A DNA stretch of 63,380 bases from Chrysochromulina tobinii (Eukaryota; Haptophyta; Prymnesiales; Chrysochromulinaceae): contig JWZX01003286.1 in NCBI GenBank assembly GCA_001275005.1, forward strand, positions 1 through 63,380, in the 5' to 3' direction. Shown in pieces: positions 29,495 through 41,590 of the stretch (within the stretch, counting starts at the first letter, position 1; every line of letters starts with the position of its first letter). Below the pieces are notes generated by a model. The model made no database searches and had not been told where the DNA came from. It was given only the letters and a program-made list of their open reading frames with translations. Both the position numbers and the translations under genes were made by a program.

Positions 29495-31040
29495 TCACAG
29501 ACGTAGTCGCGGTACAAAATGGCCACCGTGGACGAACACGCCCGCCTCGTCGTGTTTGCCCTGGGCCAGCAGCAGCCCCCCCAGATTAATCATTGACTCG
29601 AGGGTGTCCCGATGACGATCGCCGAAGCGTCGCACGCCTCGCCGCGAGACACTCGCGGTACAACACGCCCGCCTCGTCGAAATTGCCCTGGTCCTGCAGC
29701 AGACTTGCCAGATTATTGATCGAGGCGAGGGTGCTCGGATGACGTTCGCCGAGCGTCGCACGCTTCGCCTCAAGCGCCTCGCGCAGCACCACGCCCGCCT
29801 CGTCGAGCTTGCCCTGGGCCAGCAGCAGCCCCCCCAGATTATTCATCGAGATGAGGGTGTCCGGATGGCGACCGCCGAGGGTCGCACGGCTCGCCTCGAG
29901 CGCATCGCGGAACAACACGCCCGCCTCGTCGAGCTTGCCCTGGGCCTGCAGCAGCGTCGCCAGCCGATCCTGCAGCGCCGACGTCGCCCGCGCCTTGCGC
30001 GGCATGCGCATGAGCGCCGCGCGGCCCTTCGCCGCGAGCCACTCGCGCAGCGACGCGCACACCGTCGCCGTCACCGCGCCGATGCCGCCCTCGAGCTTTG
30101 CCACCTCGGCCAGGATGTAGTCGCGATCCTCGATCTTGGTGATCTGCGCTTCGGTTGCATCAATGCCATTCACGATGCCCGCAATCTCATCAAAGTTGTC
30201 AGTCAGCAGCTCCTCGAAGCCATCCACGTCCGCAGGCGCGAGCACCACGTGCAGCTTCGCGCCCTTGGCGAGCGCCTTGACGAGCTCCAACAAGCACCAC
30301 GCGCGCGTCATCGCGCCCGGCCCGCGGCGCATCAAGCGTGCGGGCGGCTCGCCGCGCTCGGGCAGCAAAAAGGGCTGGTTGGGCGCGCGCCACTTGGCCG
30401 TGAGCGGCGAGCAGTACAGGATGATCTCGCTGATGGCCGCCATCGCATCGGCAAACACGTGGTCCGTGTCCTCCTTGCGCGCCTTGCGCTCCTCGCTGCC
30501 CCGGGGAGAGCGGCCAGATTCAAACTCGCCCGAGAGCAGCGTCTGCGAGGCCGCAAAGATGTCGATCCACACGTAGCGCGTCACGCCGTCGGCGGCCTCG
30601 AGCTCGGCCAGCCTGCGCTCGATGGCATCGAGCATGTCGCCCAGCTTCGTGCCCTCCCACGAGTACGAGAAGAAGGTGGTCGCGAGACCCACGAGCGCGT
30701 CCACAACCTCGCCACGTGCCTCCGCCGTGAGCGCGAGCGACTCGATGAGCGAGAGCCCCGTCGAGCGCGTGAGCGCGCACACGCTCCATTCGAAGCCCTC
30801 CTTCTTGATCAGGTCGCCCACCAGCATGCCGAGCGCGCCGCGCGCGTGGTAGAAGCGCCGGATGGCGCGCAGCATCTTGCGGGTGATGCCGCGCCGGCCG
30901 CTCGGCAGGCGGCGCGCGTGCGGGCACACCGGCACTTTGAGCGTGCCCTTGGGCACGCGCGCCGCCACGATCGCGTCTAATAGCGCGTCGGCGAGGGAGT
31001 CGGGATCGCTCCGGATCGATGCCGACAATGCACAACCCAT
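29495..31040 (-). CDS. Lipid-anchored TIR-like plus kinesin-light-chain-type TPR protein, frameshifted 3' end
   Basis: From ATG 31040 the protein starts MGCALSAS, a typical N-myristoylation site with an adjacent Cys for palmitoylation, so membrane attachment is likely. A middle domain has TTFFSYSWEGTKLGDMLDAI, YVWIDIFAAS and AWCLLELVKALAKGAKLHVV, which matches the pattern of TIR-like signalling domains in algal proteins. The C-terminus has kinesin-light-chain-type TPRs: LATLLQAQGKLDEAGVLFRD, LGGLLLAQGKLDEAGVVLRE, LASLLQDQGNFDEAGVLYRE. In the next repeat the frame breaks near 29640; the continuation (INLGGLLLAQGKHDEAGVF) is in a neighbouring frame and decays by 29495. A one-base indel from sequencing, or a decaying terminal repeat, would explain this. 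TIR enzymes can cleave NAD; I cannot identify the catalytic Glu. Confidence 0.7.
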
Positions 31041-32023
31041 TATCCAATAGTATCCCTTGTGGAGACCACGAGACCTCCCAATCTTTTCGGCGAAGATGCA
31101 GTTTTTCGGCCGCTGCGCCTACGCGGCGCCTCGGCACCGCCGCGGCGCCTCACCGTCGCCATGGATTTGGCTTTATGGTTTTGTGTGCGGCGCAACTTTA
31201 AAAGAAAGTCAAGTGACAAGTCGCAGGACTCAATGAAACAACAGACACCGGACGGAAGAATACAATGCACGGAAGCCTTTAAATCGAAGAAATCGAATGA
31301 CTTGACTTGACTTGAATTGACAATTGTAGCCGGTGGAACGCCGAGCGTTAATGTACCGGTACCAGCGGTACTGTAGGAATTTCCTAGTCCGCTCCTAGCA
31401 CTCAGGGTAACTTGGGGTAATTTTTGGTACGGGGTAATGAGCCCTAGTTAATGAACCAGTGAGGCCCCGAGGGTGGGGCGACGTTGAGAGCAACCCCGGA
31501 GCTCGAGCGGTGCGGGTGCGTTACAATGTACATGGTTGCCGAAAGGTGATAGGTGTCTGTCACAATCCTCATGGAGTATCGAGACTATGCGTCTATGCGG
31601 TTGCGGACCACGGTGTATCTACTTGTTGTATGTTAACGGTTGTCGGTTGCTCGGTACTTCGTGCCCGCCGGGGCCTCGCGCTCGCCCGGCGCGCGGCGCG
31701 GCCCCGGGCGGGGGGTTTACGGGGGTCGTTGTTCGGCGTCGTTGTCGTTACGACTATCGACTTACGATTACGTCATGGATTACGTTTAGGTGTTTCCGGC
31801 GCACATTTCCATTTGCATGTACACATGTTCTGAATGTGTTTGAAATGGTTGCATGTACACATTCAAACACAGAGTGGGACCTCCCCACGAATGCGTATGA
31901 GTCACACTGTCTGGGACGGGGCCGGCGACATGGGCGGCGGGGACGTGCAGCGCGCTGCTTGCGCACGTCGCCCTGGCTCACTGCAGAGCCGGCAACGAAC
32001 TCCTGTCGACGGCATCGCCACTC
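31041..32023. other. Intergenic, no gene; TGACT/TGAAT microsatellite
   Basis: About 980 bp with AT-richer stretches. A short run of TGACT units is at 31298-31320. GTACCGGTACCAGCGGTACT at 31352 contains the ACCGGTAC core. Open frames on both strands look non-coding. Confidence 0.5.
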
Positions 32024-32654
32024 TCAATGGGCATCGCCGAGCATCGACTCGAACTCCGTCCACGTGACGACGCCATCGCCATCCATATCAAGCTGCTCCA
32101 GCACGTACCAGTCCCCGCTGCCGCCAGCGGCCTCCAGAAGGCCCTGGAGTTCCGTGTCTATGGCGAGCTTCTTTTTGAGCTCCGCCTGCGAGATTGTGCC
32201 GCTGCCATCGGTGTCGATGCTATCAAACACGCTCTTGAGGTATGCTCGCAGCTGCGGGTTGCCGCCCATCGCCGCCACCTCATCGTCATCCAGGTCATCC
32301 TGGTCATAGCCATTCCCCACCTCGTCGTCTGCTGCCTCGTCAACGTTCGCCGCGATGCCTTTGAAGAAATCGCGCGCAAAATGGAAGACGTCCTCCGGCT
32401 GTTCGACGAGCGCCGCCGAGATGTAGTCGTTGAGCAGCTGCTTGACCTCTGGATGGTCGTCAAGGTAGGCGTTATTCTCCTTGACGATGGCGGCCTCGCG
32501 CGCCTGCGCACGTGCGCCCGGGCAAGAGACACGGTGTCAGCAATCGCACGACGGCAGCACCCTTTACAGCAGCAGCGCGCAGGGCCGAGGTGCAGTGGCC
32601 ACGAACCTCCCGCTCCGCCACCAGGTCCATGATGGGATGGAAGCCGAAGAGCTC
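32024..32654 (-). CDS. RIIa-domain plus EF-hand protein (5' end unresolved)
   Basis: Two exons are clear: 32654-32607 (ELFGFHPIMDLVAERE) and 32503-32024. The second encodes an RIIa-type dimerisation/docking motif (YLDDHPEVKQLLNDYISAAL then EQPEDVFHFARDFF). An acidic linker and two EF-hands follow: one canonical loop in DSIDTDGSGTISQAELKKKL and one in EQLDMDGDGVVTWTEFESML. RIIa domains dock on AKAP-like helices and are frequent in radial-spoke and other axonemal proteins, and the EF-hands imply calcium control. The gene is divergent from the RING gene at 32814. A short exon further upstream probably carries the start; an internal ATG lies in exon 32654-32607. The flagellar role is inference. 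Confidence 0.75.
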
Positions 32655-32813
32655 CTACAAAACGCACTTCGCTCGACACGGCGTTTTTGCCGTGAGGAGC
32701 CGGGATACACGTACCTCTCGTTAGCGCGAATCCGTTCGACGAAGAAACGGGGATTCGTCTAGGGGATTGCACGCAAACTTGCACGCCGTGGAATTCTTGC
32801 GCCTCACACCTCA

Positions 32814-35306
32814 ATGTTGGCGGGCTCTGCCGCGGACGCGACGGCCGCGGACGCGACGGCACCGGACGCGACGCTGGTGGACGCGACACTGGGGGACGTG
32901 ACGCTTGCGGGCGCCACGTGCATAGAGGTCAACATAGAGGACAAGCTGTGCATCATCTGCATGGCGGAGCCGCGGGCCGTGCGCTTTGCACCTTGCGGGC
33001 ACGCCAATTCGTGCGAGGAGTGCTGCCTCAAGCTGATCCAGCACTCGCTGCGCAAGAGGCTCCAGTGCCCGGAGTGCAAGCAGACCATCGAGCAGATCGA
33101 GAGCCAGAGGAGGCTTGCGGCGAGCGACACGCCGATCGCCCGCCAGGCCCAGCTTCACCGCCGTCTCCTCGAGCGCCGATCTCGTCACGATCGACGAGTA
33201 TCTCGAGGCGGAGCTCGCCTCGAGCGACTCGGCGCGCGCGGCGCTCGCGCAGCGGGCCAAGGAGCACTGGACCGAGGCGCTCAACCCGAGCGAGCTGCCA
33301 TGGCCGACGGCGCTCTCGGGCGCTGCGGGCCTGATGTTGCCGTTGCGCCCCTGGCCGGTGGCGCGCTGGATGACGGTGGTGCTCGCGCTCGCGCTGATGG
33401 GCGCGTACGTGTGGGGCTGCGTGGCCGTCTTCCTCGCGTCGGACGACTTTGAAGAGTATCTGCGCAAGCACAAGTTCGACCTAAAGGTGACGCAGGTAGA
33501 AGGCTTTGCGGGTCCGGTGACTGCGCTCATCATCCATGGGCAGCGCTGCGGCCTCAAGTTCACGCCTTGCCTCCAGGTGCTGCCCGACCCGACGGCGCAC
33601 CAGCGCTGGTGGGGCCTGGTGCCAGAGAACGTCGTCGGGCAGGTGACCTCGGGCGTGGACGTGCTGCGCCAAACTCGCAAGGGTCTCTTCTACCTCACGT
33701 TGATCATGGGCTTGTCGGCGGTGGCGCAGCCCCTCATCTCGGCGTGCCGCAACAAGCCGCAGGTGATGCATGCACTCGGTTGGCTCCTTTGAGTGGCCAC
33801 TGATTGCATATGATTGCATCTGATTGCATCTGATTGCATCTGATTGCCCCCCTCATTTGGCCACGTGCCCAGATGGTGGGCGAGTTGAGCAACGCAGGCA
33901 TCCACGCGATGGCGGGCATGGCGCTGATGGCTTCCTTATATGGCATGTTCTGGGACCGCGAGCACAACCTGGTGATCATCAACTACGTGCCCGGCGCCGG
34001 GTACGCGTGGTTCATTATATGGATGCTCATCGTGTGCCTACTCCTCGTAACGGCATTTCTCAAGAGGAGCTGGACTGCCCTCCTCGGCTTCGTCACGTGC
34101 GATCTCCCTTGATTGCCACTAATGAGCTGGACTGCCCTCCTCGGCTTCGTCACGTGCGATCTCCCTTGATTGCCACTAATGAGCTGGACTGCCCACCTCG
34201 GCTTCGTCACGTGCGTGCTGTTCCTCTGATGACCACTGCGGAGCTCTGATGGCCTCTTGATTGACACTGATGACCTCTGATGACTCCTCCTCGGCTTCGT
34301 CAGCGCGACGCTCTATTGGCTCTTCTGGCTGATGATCCCTCTACTCGGGTACACGTGGTTCTTTGCGTGGAAGTTCGTCGATACCGTCGCCGCGCAAGAG
34401 GCGCAAATCGAGCACGGCGAGCTCAGGCATGCCCGATGGATGGCGATTGGATAGCGATTGATATCGATTGATGACTGCGAGCTCAGGCATATTCGTATGC
34501 CATTCTCGACCAGCACCACCGGCTCGAGTGCGATTGATTGAGACTGATTGCCCCCTCCTCTCCGCTCGCAGGCATATGCCCTTCTCGGAGGTGTGTGATG
34601 ACCTCTGATGATGACCTCTGATTGCGTCCCTCATCAGGCATATGCCCTTCTCGGCCGACGCCGCCGCGCGCCTCGGCCCCCCCTTCGCCCTGTGTGCGTA
34701 CCTCGGGTTCACTTGCTGGGCGGGCGCGTTGGTCGTCTCGATCCTCTCGTACATGCGACACCTCACGCTGCTCCAGACCGACGACCAGTACAGGCAGGCC
34801 GTCTTCCTCGATGCGATGCGGGTGAGGCATGCTCTCGACGCCTGTAAACTTGCCTGCCTGCATGCACTCGAGCAGGCATGCACTCGAGGCATGCATGTCT
34901 GAGGACACGCGGATCGCTGGCTGCCCTATATAGGACACATAGGGCATGCATGCATGTCTGAGGACACGCGGATCGCTGGCTGCCCTCAGATTGCGGTTGA
35001 TTGCGACTGATTGCGGCTGATTGCGATTGATTGCGATGGATTCGATTGATTGCGACTGATTGCGACTGATTGCGACTGATTGTGACTGATGCCCCCCCTC
35101 ATTCTCTCCGCTCGCAGGCGCGCAGTGGCGCCCCGCAGGGGCAGCAAGTCATCACGCTGATGGCCGTGCGGGAGATCCAACGGGAGATTCAACGGCAGAG
35201 CGAGCGGCGGGCAGCGGCGGCGGCGGTGAGCCGCGGCGGTGTGTATGAGAGGCTCGGCACGCCGAATGACGCACCGAGCGGCGGCGGCCATTCCGAACTC
35301 GTCTAG
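32814..35306 (+). CDS. RING-finger multi-membrane protein, 6 exons with a frameshift in exon 1
   Basis: The first part from ATG 32814 has an A/T/D-rich leader and a C3HC4 RING: CIICMAEPRAVRFAPCGHAN, then CEECCLKLI and CPECKQTIE. This is the kind that recruits a ubiquitin-conjugating enzyme. From about 33130-33180 the convincing frame moves to a neighbouring one (DLVTIDEYLEAELASSDSAR, then WMTVVLALALMGAYVWGCVA) with no possible intron between, so an indel is present. Exons are about 32814-33762, 33873-34096, 34304-34426, 34638-34821 and 35118-35306. At least five membrane helices are visible, including HAMAGMALMASLYGMF, FIIWMLIVCLLLVTAF and CWAGALVVSILSYM. Intron 3 appears to be GC-AG. It is probably a membrane E3 ligase. 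Confidence 0.7.
34079..34302 (+). repeat. Exon-edge block repeated four times across intron 2 of the RING gene
   Basis: The sequence around CTCCTCGGCTTCGTCA occurs at 34079 (end of the exon), near 34137, near 34194 (one change) and at 34286 (end of the intron). Between the first three, TTGATTGCCACTAATGAGC filler is repeated. The first copy continues CGTGCG and forms the donor; the last continues GCGCGA and forms the acceptor. Confidence 0.92.
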
Positions 35307-37299
<1,993 letters not shown>

Positions 37300-37341
37300 A
37301 TACCCCGAGGTTCGACAACGAGCCCCGACCCCCAAAACCCC

Positions 37342-37357
37342 GGTGTTTTTTAACACC
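37342..37357 (+). terminator. Histone 3' stem-loop
   Basis: GGTGTT-TTTT-AACACC forms a perfect 6-bp stem with a 4-base U-rich loop, the size of the histone mRNA stem-loop bound by SLBP. It is preceded by AAAACCCC and followed by ACCCA, like the flanks in animal histone genes. Confidence 0.88.
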
Positions 37358-37556
37358 ACCCATATTCACAGGAAAAGCCCCAACGAAATGCCAACTGTGA
37401 CATTTCACTTTGTACCATTGTAACCTTTCCAAGCGTGTACCGTGTGTGTGCCGGCGCCCCCCGGTGTCTTTTCGCCGGGAAAGCCGACGGGGACGAAAAC
37501 AAGTTCCGCAGTAAAAGACTAGGGAGGCCTTTCTGGGCACGCACCAGTCATCACTC

Positions 37557-40376
37557 ATGGGCGCCTGCTGCTCCAGCGCACCCGCACTGCCCGAGGATGC
37601 CCGAGGATGGTGGATCCTCCAGCGTGGGCGAGGCCGCTTCGTCCGCACCATCTCGATGCCTTTTTGGGGGCGCATCTTCGTGCCCGTCGTCGTGGTCCAA
37701 ATGATAGTGCTCATCACCTTGAACACTGTGGTCGCCGTGCTGCTGAACGACTGCCTCGCAACGATGCTGACGGTGCTGTCGTCCCTCGGGACTGTCTTCA
37801 TGACCTACTTTGCTGTCGAGGCCGTGCGCACGGACAACATCTACCAGTGAGCGCTCGCCCCGCGCCCGACACGTGCCCAAGGCCAGTCTTCGCACCAAAG
37901 CACCAAAACGTGTGTGCCTCGCGCAGGTTGGCCGCGTACGCCGGCGCCTCGATCGCCTTCGTCGCCGCCTACGTGCCTTCGATTATCGGCAACGACGGGG
38001 CCACTCAGTACTTCAACGAGCACCTGCCCAAGACGACAATGAACGAGGTTCACCTTCTCTCGTTCATCTCGATTTGTGTGGCGTGCTCACTGCAGCTGTG
38101 CGCGCTCGCCCTCCCCCCATCCCCCCCCGCCCCCCATCCCCACCCCTGCCGCGCGCTACTCCTCTGCGCCCTGGCGACGCGCACGCGCACGCATGCTCGC
38201 GCTCGGGCGGCGGCCGGGGTGACTGCGTGGAAGAATTATGCGTGAACGGAGGCGTGACACCTGCCTTGCGCGGTGGTGCGCCCGTGCCGTAATTGGGATC
38301 ATCCTATCCAACAGCTGACCGACGCCGATCCGCTCTCCTCACACCCTTCCTCCTCACCTCTGTGATGGCATTCTGCTCCTTCCTAAGCTGACCCCCTCCC
38401 ATGGCTCATCTCGGATATAATCTCGGATATAATCTCGGATATAATCTCGGATGGGCTGTCCCCGCTCCCTCCTCTGTTCCCTCTCGCTCCCATCCCTGAC
38501 GCCCACTCTATCTCGCGCAGGCTCGGCTTCGGCCTCGCCATTCTCACCTACTGCCACCGCGAGCGCGTGCCCGGCTTCGGCATGCGCACGTACAAGAAGG
38601 TGGGCGCCGACCCCGCCCTGCTCGCATGCTACCAGCGCTACCAGCAGTTCTGCTCCTTCCTCAAGCTCGACTGGCTCTTCCAGATAGCTCTCGTTGGGAT
38701 TGCGGTCTTGGGTCTCACCGAGGGCGAGTGGCAGTGGTGGATCACCGTGGGCGTCCAGCTGCCCTACACGCTCCTCTGGTTGCCGTGGGGGTTAATCGCG
38801 GTGCGGCGCGAGTCTTCAGTGCTCATCGGACTCCTTTTGGTCGCCGCGTGCGCACAGCCACCGCTCTATGCCGTGCTACTGGTGACGCATAGGCCGCCGT
38901 TCGAGCCTCCGTCGCCACCGCCATTGCCGCCGTCGCCGCCGCCATTGCTGCCGCCGGTGCTGCCGCCGCCGCCGCTGCCGCCGTTGCTTTCGCTGCCGCT
39001 GCAGCTGCCCTCGGCATTCCCCACAGTCGCCTCGCTGCCCTCTGCCGCAGCTGCCTCGTCGGCATTCCCCACAGTCGCCTCGACGGCAGAGGTGTCGCGC
39101 TCCATCCGCGGTGGCTGGCGCGCCATCCACGCCTCCGCGATTGACGAAATGGACGAAATTGACAAACCTGACGGTGGCTGGGGCGCCGTCGCCGCCTCCG
39201 CCGTCCCCACCGTCGGCGCGGCCGCCGCCACTGCCGGCTTCGGCCAATCGACGGATATGGGCCTCGGCCACCTTCAGTTTCGTCAATTACGTCAGTTACG
39301 CCAATCGACGAATACGGGCCTCGGCCAAACTACGCCGTCCTTGGCGCAGTGCACGTTGCGACTTCGGCGGAGCACATTCCCCTTTGCATCCGTCGGTCTC
39401 GACTTGCTGTACGGGATCGCGCTGCTGAGCCGCTTGCTCACTGTCATCTTCGGGGTCCTGGCGTGGCGCAACTTTGGCAAGGGACTCGCGGTGCGCGTGC
39501 ACCGTGGCCGAGGCGACGACGACGCTCCGTCCGCGCTCCTCCTCAGCCACGGCTCCGCACCAGTGCCGAGTGAGGGCAGTTATATGATGGCGCATCCGGA
39601 CGGCGTGTCGTGCGGCGTGCATCGAACAAGCTCGTGTGGCAGCAGCTACGCCGCCGGCGGTAGCAGCTACAGGGCGTCTTCACTTGTTCGGATGCTCTCT
39701 TGCGGCGCTCTCTCGTCGCAGCCTTCCGAGCTGCGGGACGACCCTCATCGGGACGACTCTGCCTGTCCGGGCGCGCGATCGGATCTGCAGCCGATGCTGA
39801 CGCTAGGGAGTCGGGCGAGCACACGCGGCAGCCAAACCTCCGAGGTGCGCGCCTCCTTGATGGGAGATTTGGTGGAGATGGATGGGGAGAGGGAGATTGA
39901 TTCGGAGATATGGGAGCTGAGGGAGATTGAGGGAGATTGAGGCGCCTCCTTGAGGGCTCTTCGTCGTGCGCCTCAATCTCATGCTCGGAGATCGCATCTC
40001 GAATCTCGAGATCGCATCGCATCCCTCGCAGGTGCGCGGCTCGATCGACCGCAGCGTGAGCTGGGCCAACGGCGACCCCGATGCTCCCCCTGACGCCCAG
40101 AACGACGGGCCCGCCGATGGCCGCACTTCGCTCCGCGATGTTGGTTCCTTCGACCGCGACATGGACCGCGACACGGACCCATACAACGGCGGCGGCGACG
40201 GCTATAGCCCGCGCGCGGCGAGGATGCTCCTGGCGCTTGCCGCCGACGAGGGATCTCCGCAGCAGCAGGGGCTGGCCTCGTTCTACTCCACCCTGCCAAA
40301 CCTAACACAACTCAGCCGAGGAGCGTCGCTCACGGAGAGATTCGACGAGGTGGGACGTGAGCGGTCAAAAGTGTGA
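37557..40376 (+). CDS. Acylated multi-membrane protein with Pro-rich loop, 4 exons
   Basis: Exons are 37557-37846, 37927-38097, 38521-39844 and 40032-40376; phases agree and give 709 residues. It starts MGACCSS, predicting myristoylation and palmitoylation. Membrane helices include IFVPVVVVQMIVLITLNTVV, AAYAGASIAFVAAYVPSIIG, LLSFISICVACSLQLLGFGL, IALVGIAVLGL and LLYGIALLSRLLTVIFGVL. Exon 3 contains a long poly-Pro/Ser/Ala loop. The C-terminal tail is Ser/Asp/Arg-rich and cytosolic-looking. I do not recognise the family. Intron 2 carries four copies of TCTCGGATATAA (38409-38452). Intron 3 begins with GTGCGCGCCTCC, a decayed copy of exon 4's start GTGCGCGGCTCG. Confidence 0.65.
38409..38452 (+). 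repeat. 12-bp repeat (TCTCGGATATAA) inside an intron
   Basis: Four consecutive units occur in intron 2 of the multi-membrane gene. This filler differs from the TGATGRCC type seen in most other introns. Confidence 0.9.
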
Positions 40377-40455
40377 GGGGGCGATCGCCCTGTAACAACA
40401 CGTTCACACCACAGAAACTACTGTACGTTTCAATCTATAGGGATTTTTGGAGTGA

Positions 40456-41116
40456 ATGCGGGCCCTGGCGATGGCGATCATCATCTCGATCGTCACGGCG
40501 GATACCGACCTGACCTTGCACAAGGCCCTCAAGGCGAGGATGTCCGATGAGGATTTGCTGCAGCTCATCAATCTCGAGGCATGCCAAGCGAAGGACCCAA
40601 ACGGGATGACGCCTCTGCACATTGCGGCAGCGTGGAAAGCGTCCGAAGATGTGATTGCGAAGCTGATCGAGGTGTGGCCGGAGGCGCTGAAAGTTCCACG
40701 ATTCGGTCCTGGGGGTGCTGCCACTACATTTGGCGCCTAGGGACAGTGCGTCTGACGCTGCGGTCCTTCAGATGCTGAAGGCCTACCCGGCTGCTGCCTC
40801 GGAACAGGACGCGGATGGCAACATGCCGCTGCACCGGTCGATTGTCCAGAAGGCTTCGGAGCGCACCATCTTGCGACTCCTCAAAGCCAATCCGGCCGCC
40901 GTCTCGCACCCGAATCACGCGCTCGATCTGCCTCTCCATATGGCCGCTGAGAACAAGCCGTCGGACGTTGTGATCAACAGGTTAGTTGACGGGTTTCCAG
41001 AGGGTCTGAAGACACAGAGCGGCAGTGGCCACGTGCCTTCCGCCCTGGCGCACGATGAGCGAGTCAAGGCAGCCCTGGAGCGGGCCAAGGCGCGACTGCC
41101 AAAAGACGAGGTGTAG
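40456..41116 (+). CDS. Ankyrin-repeat protein with a one-base frame change
   Basis: The first part starts at ATG 40456 and encodes NGMTPLHIAAAWKASEDVIA; its frame ends at 40740. The rest lies in a neighbouring frame: LPLHLAPRDSASDAAVLQML, GNMPLHRSIVQKASERTILR and DLPLHMAAENKPSDVVINRL, stopping at 41116. The change falls at a GGGGG run near 40711, so a sequencing indel is the simplest cause; a recent pseudogene is the alternative. About four ankyrin-type repeats of the variant common in protists (PLH-A at the start, LL-A-P at the end) are visible. Ankyrin repeats bind proteins; the partner is unknown. Confidence 0.7.
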
Positions 41117-41590
41117 ACTTGTGAGGACGGAGAGACGGTCTCTGCATTGGCATCGCTGGCGCGACGGCGGCTTGGTTATCCGATACATGACAAGCTTGCT
41201 CTTCTTGCGTCGCAGAGGCCCACTCGAGGCTCTTGTAACTAACTTAGATTCAGGATGTAGGCTGCTGCGCTCGCCTTTTTCAGGGTTATCTATACTTGAA
41301 ATTGATATACTAGCTAGCAGCTCGGTCAAGTCATTAAGCGCAAGTCGCTCAACACTCAGTCAACTATCTCATCTCTCAAGTCTGAAGTCAAGTCAATGAT
41401 ACATGATACACAAGATGTGTGATAAGGGCATCATGCAAGATGGTAGGAGAACAAAATCAAGAGAAAATCTCAACATTTTCTTCAACAGACGCCGCAACCA
41501 TAGGAAGGTCTCACCCACAGAGTGCTGGCCAGCATGCTGGCCAAGAGTGGCCGCTTGCGGGCGGACACCTGCTATCCGCTAGCCTCCCCG
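41117..41590. other. Convergent intergenic region, no gene
   Basis: AT-richer than its surroundings, with AGTCAAGT words near 41325-41396. It separates the 3' ends of the ankyrin and glycosyltransferase-like genes. Confidence 0.5.

Noticed and set aside
29326-29526. Small minus-strand ORF of 66 codons
   Set aside because: No domain, no signal peptide and no context; length is within chance expectation.
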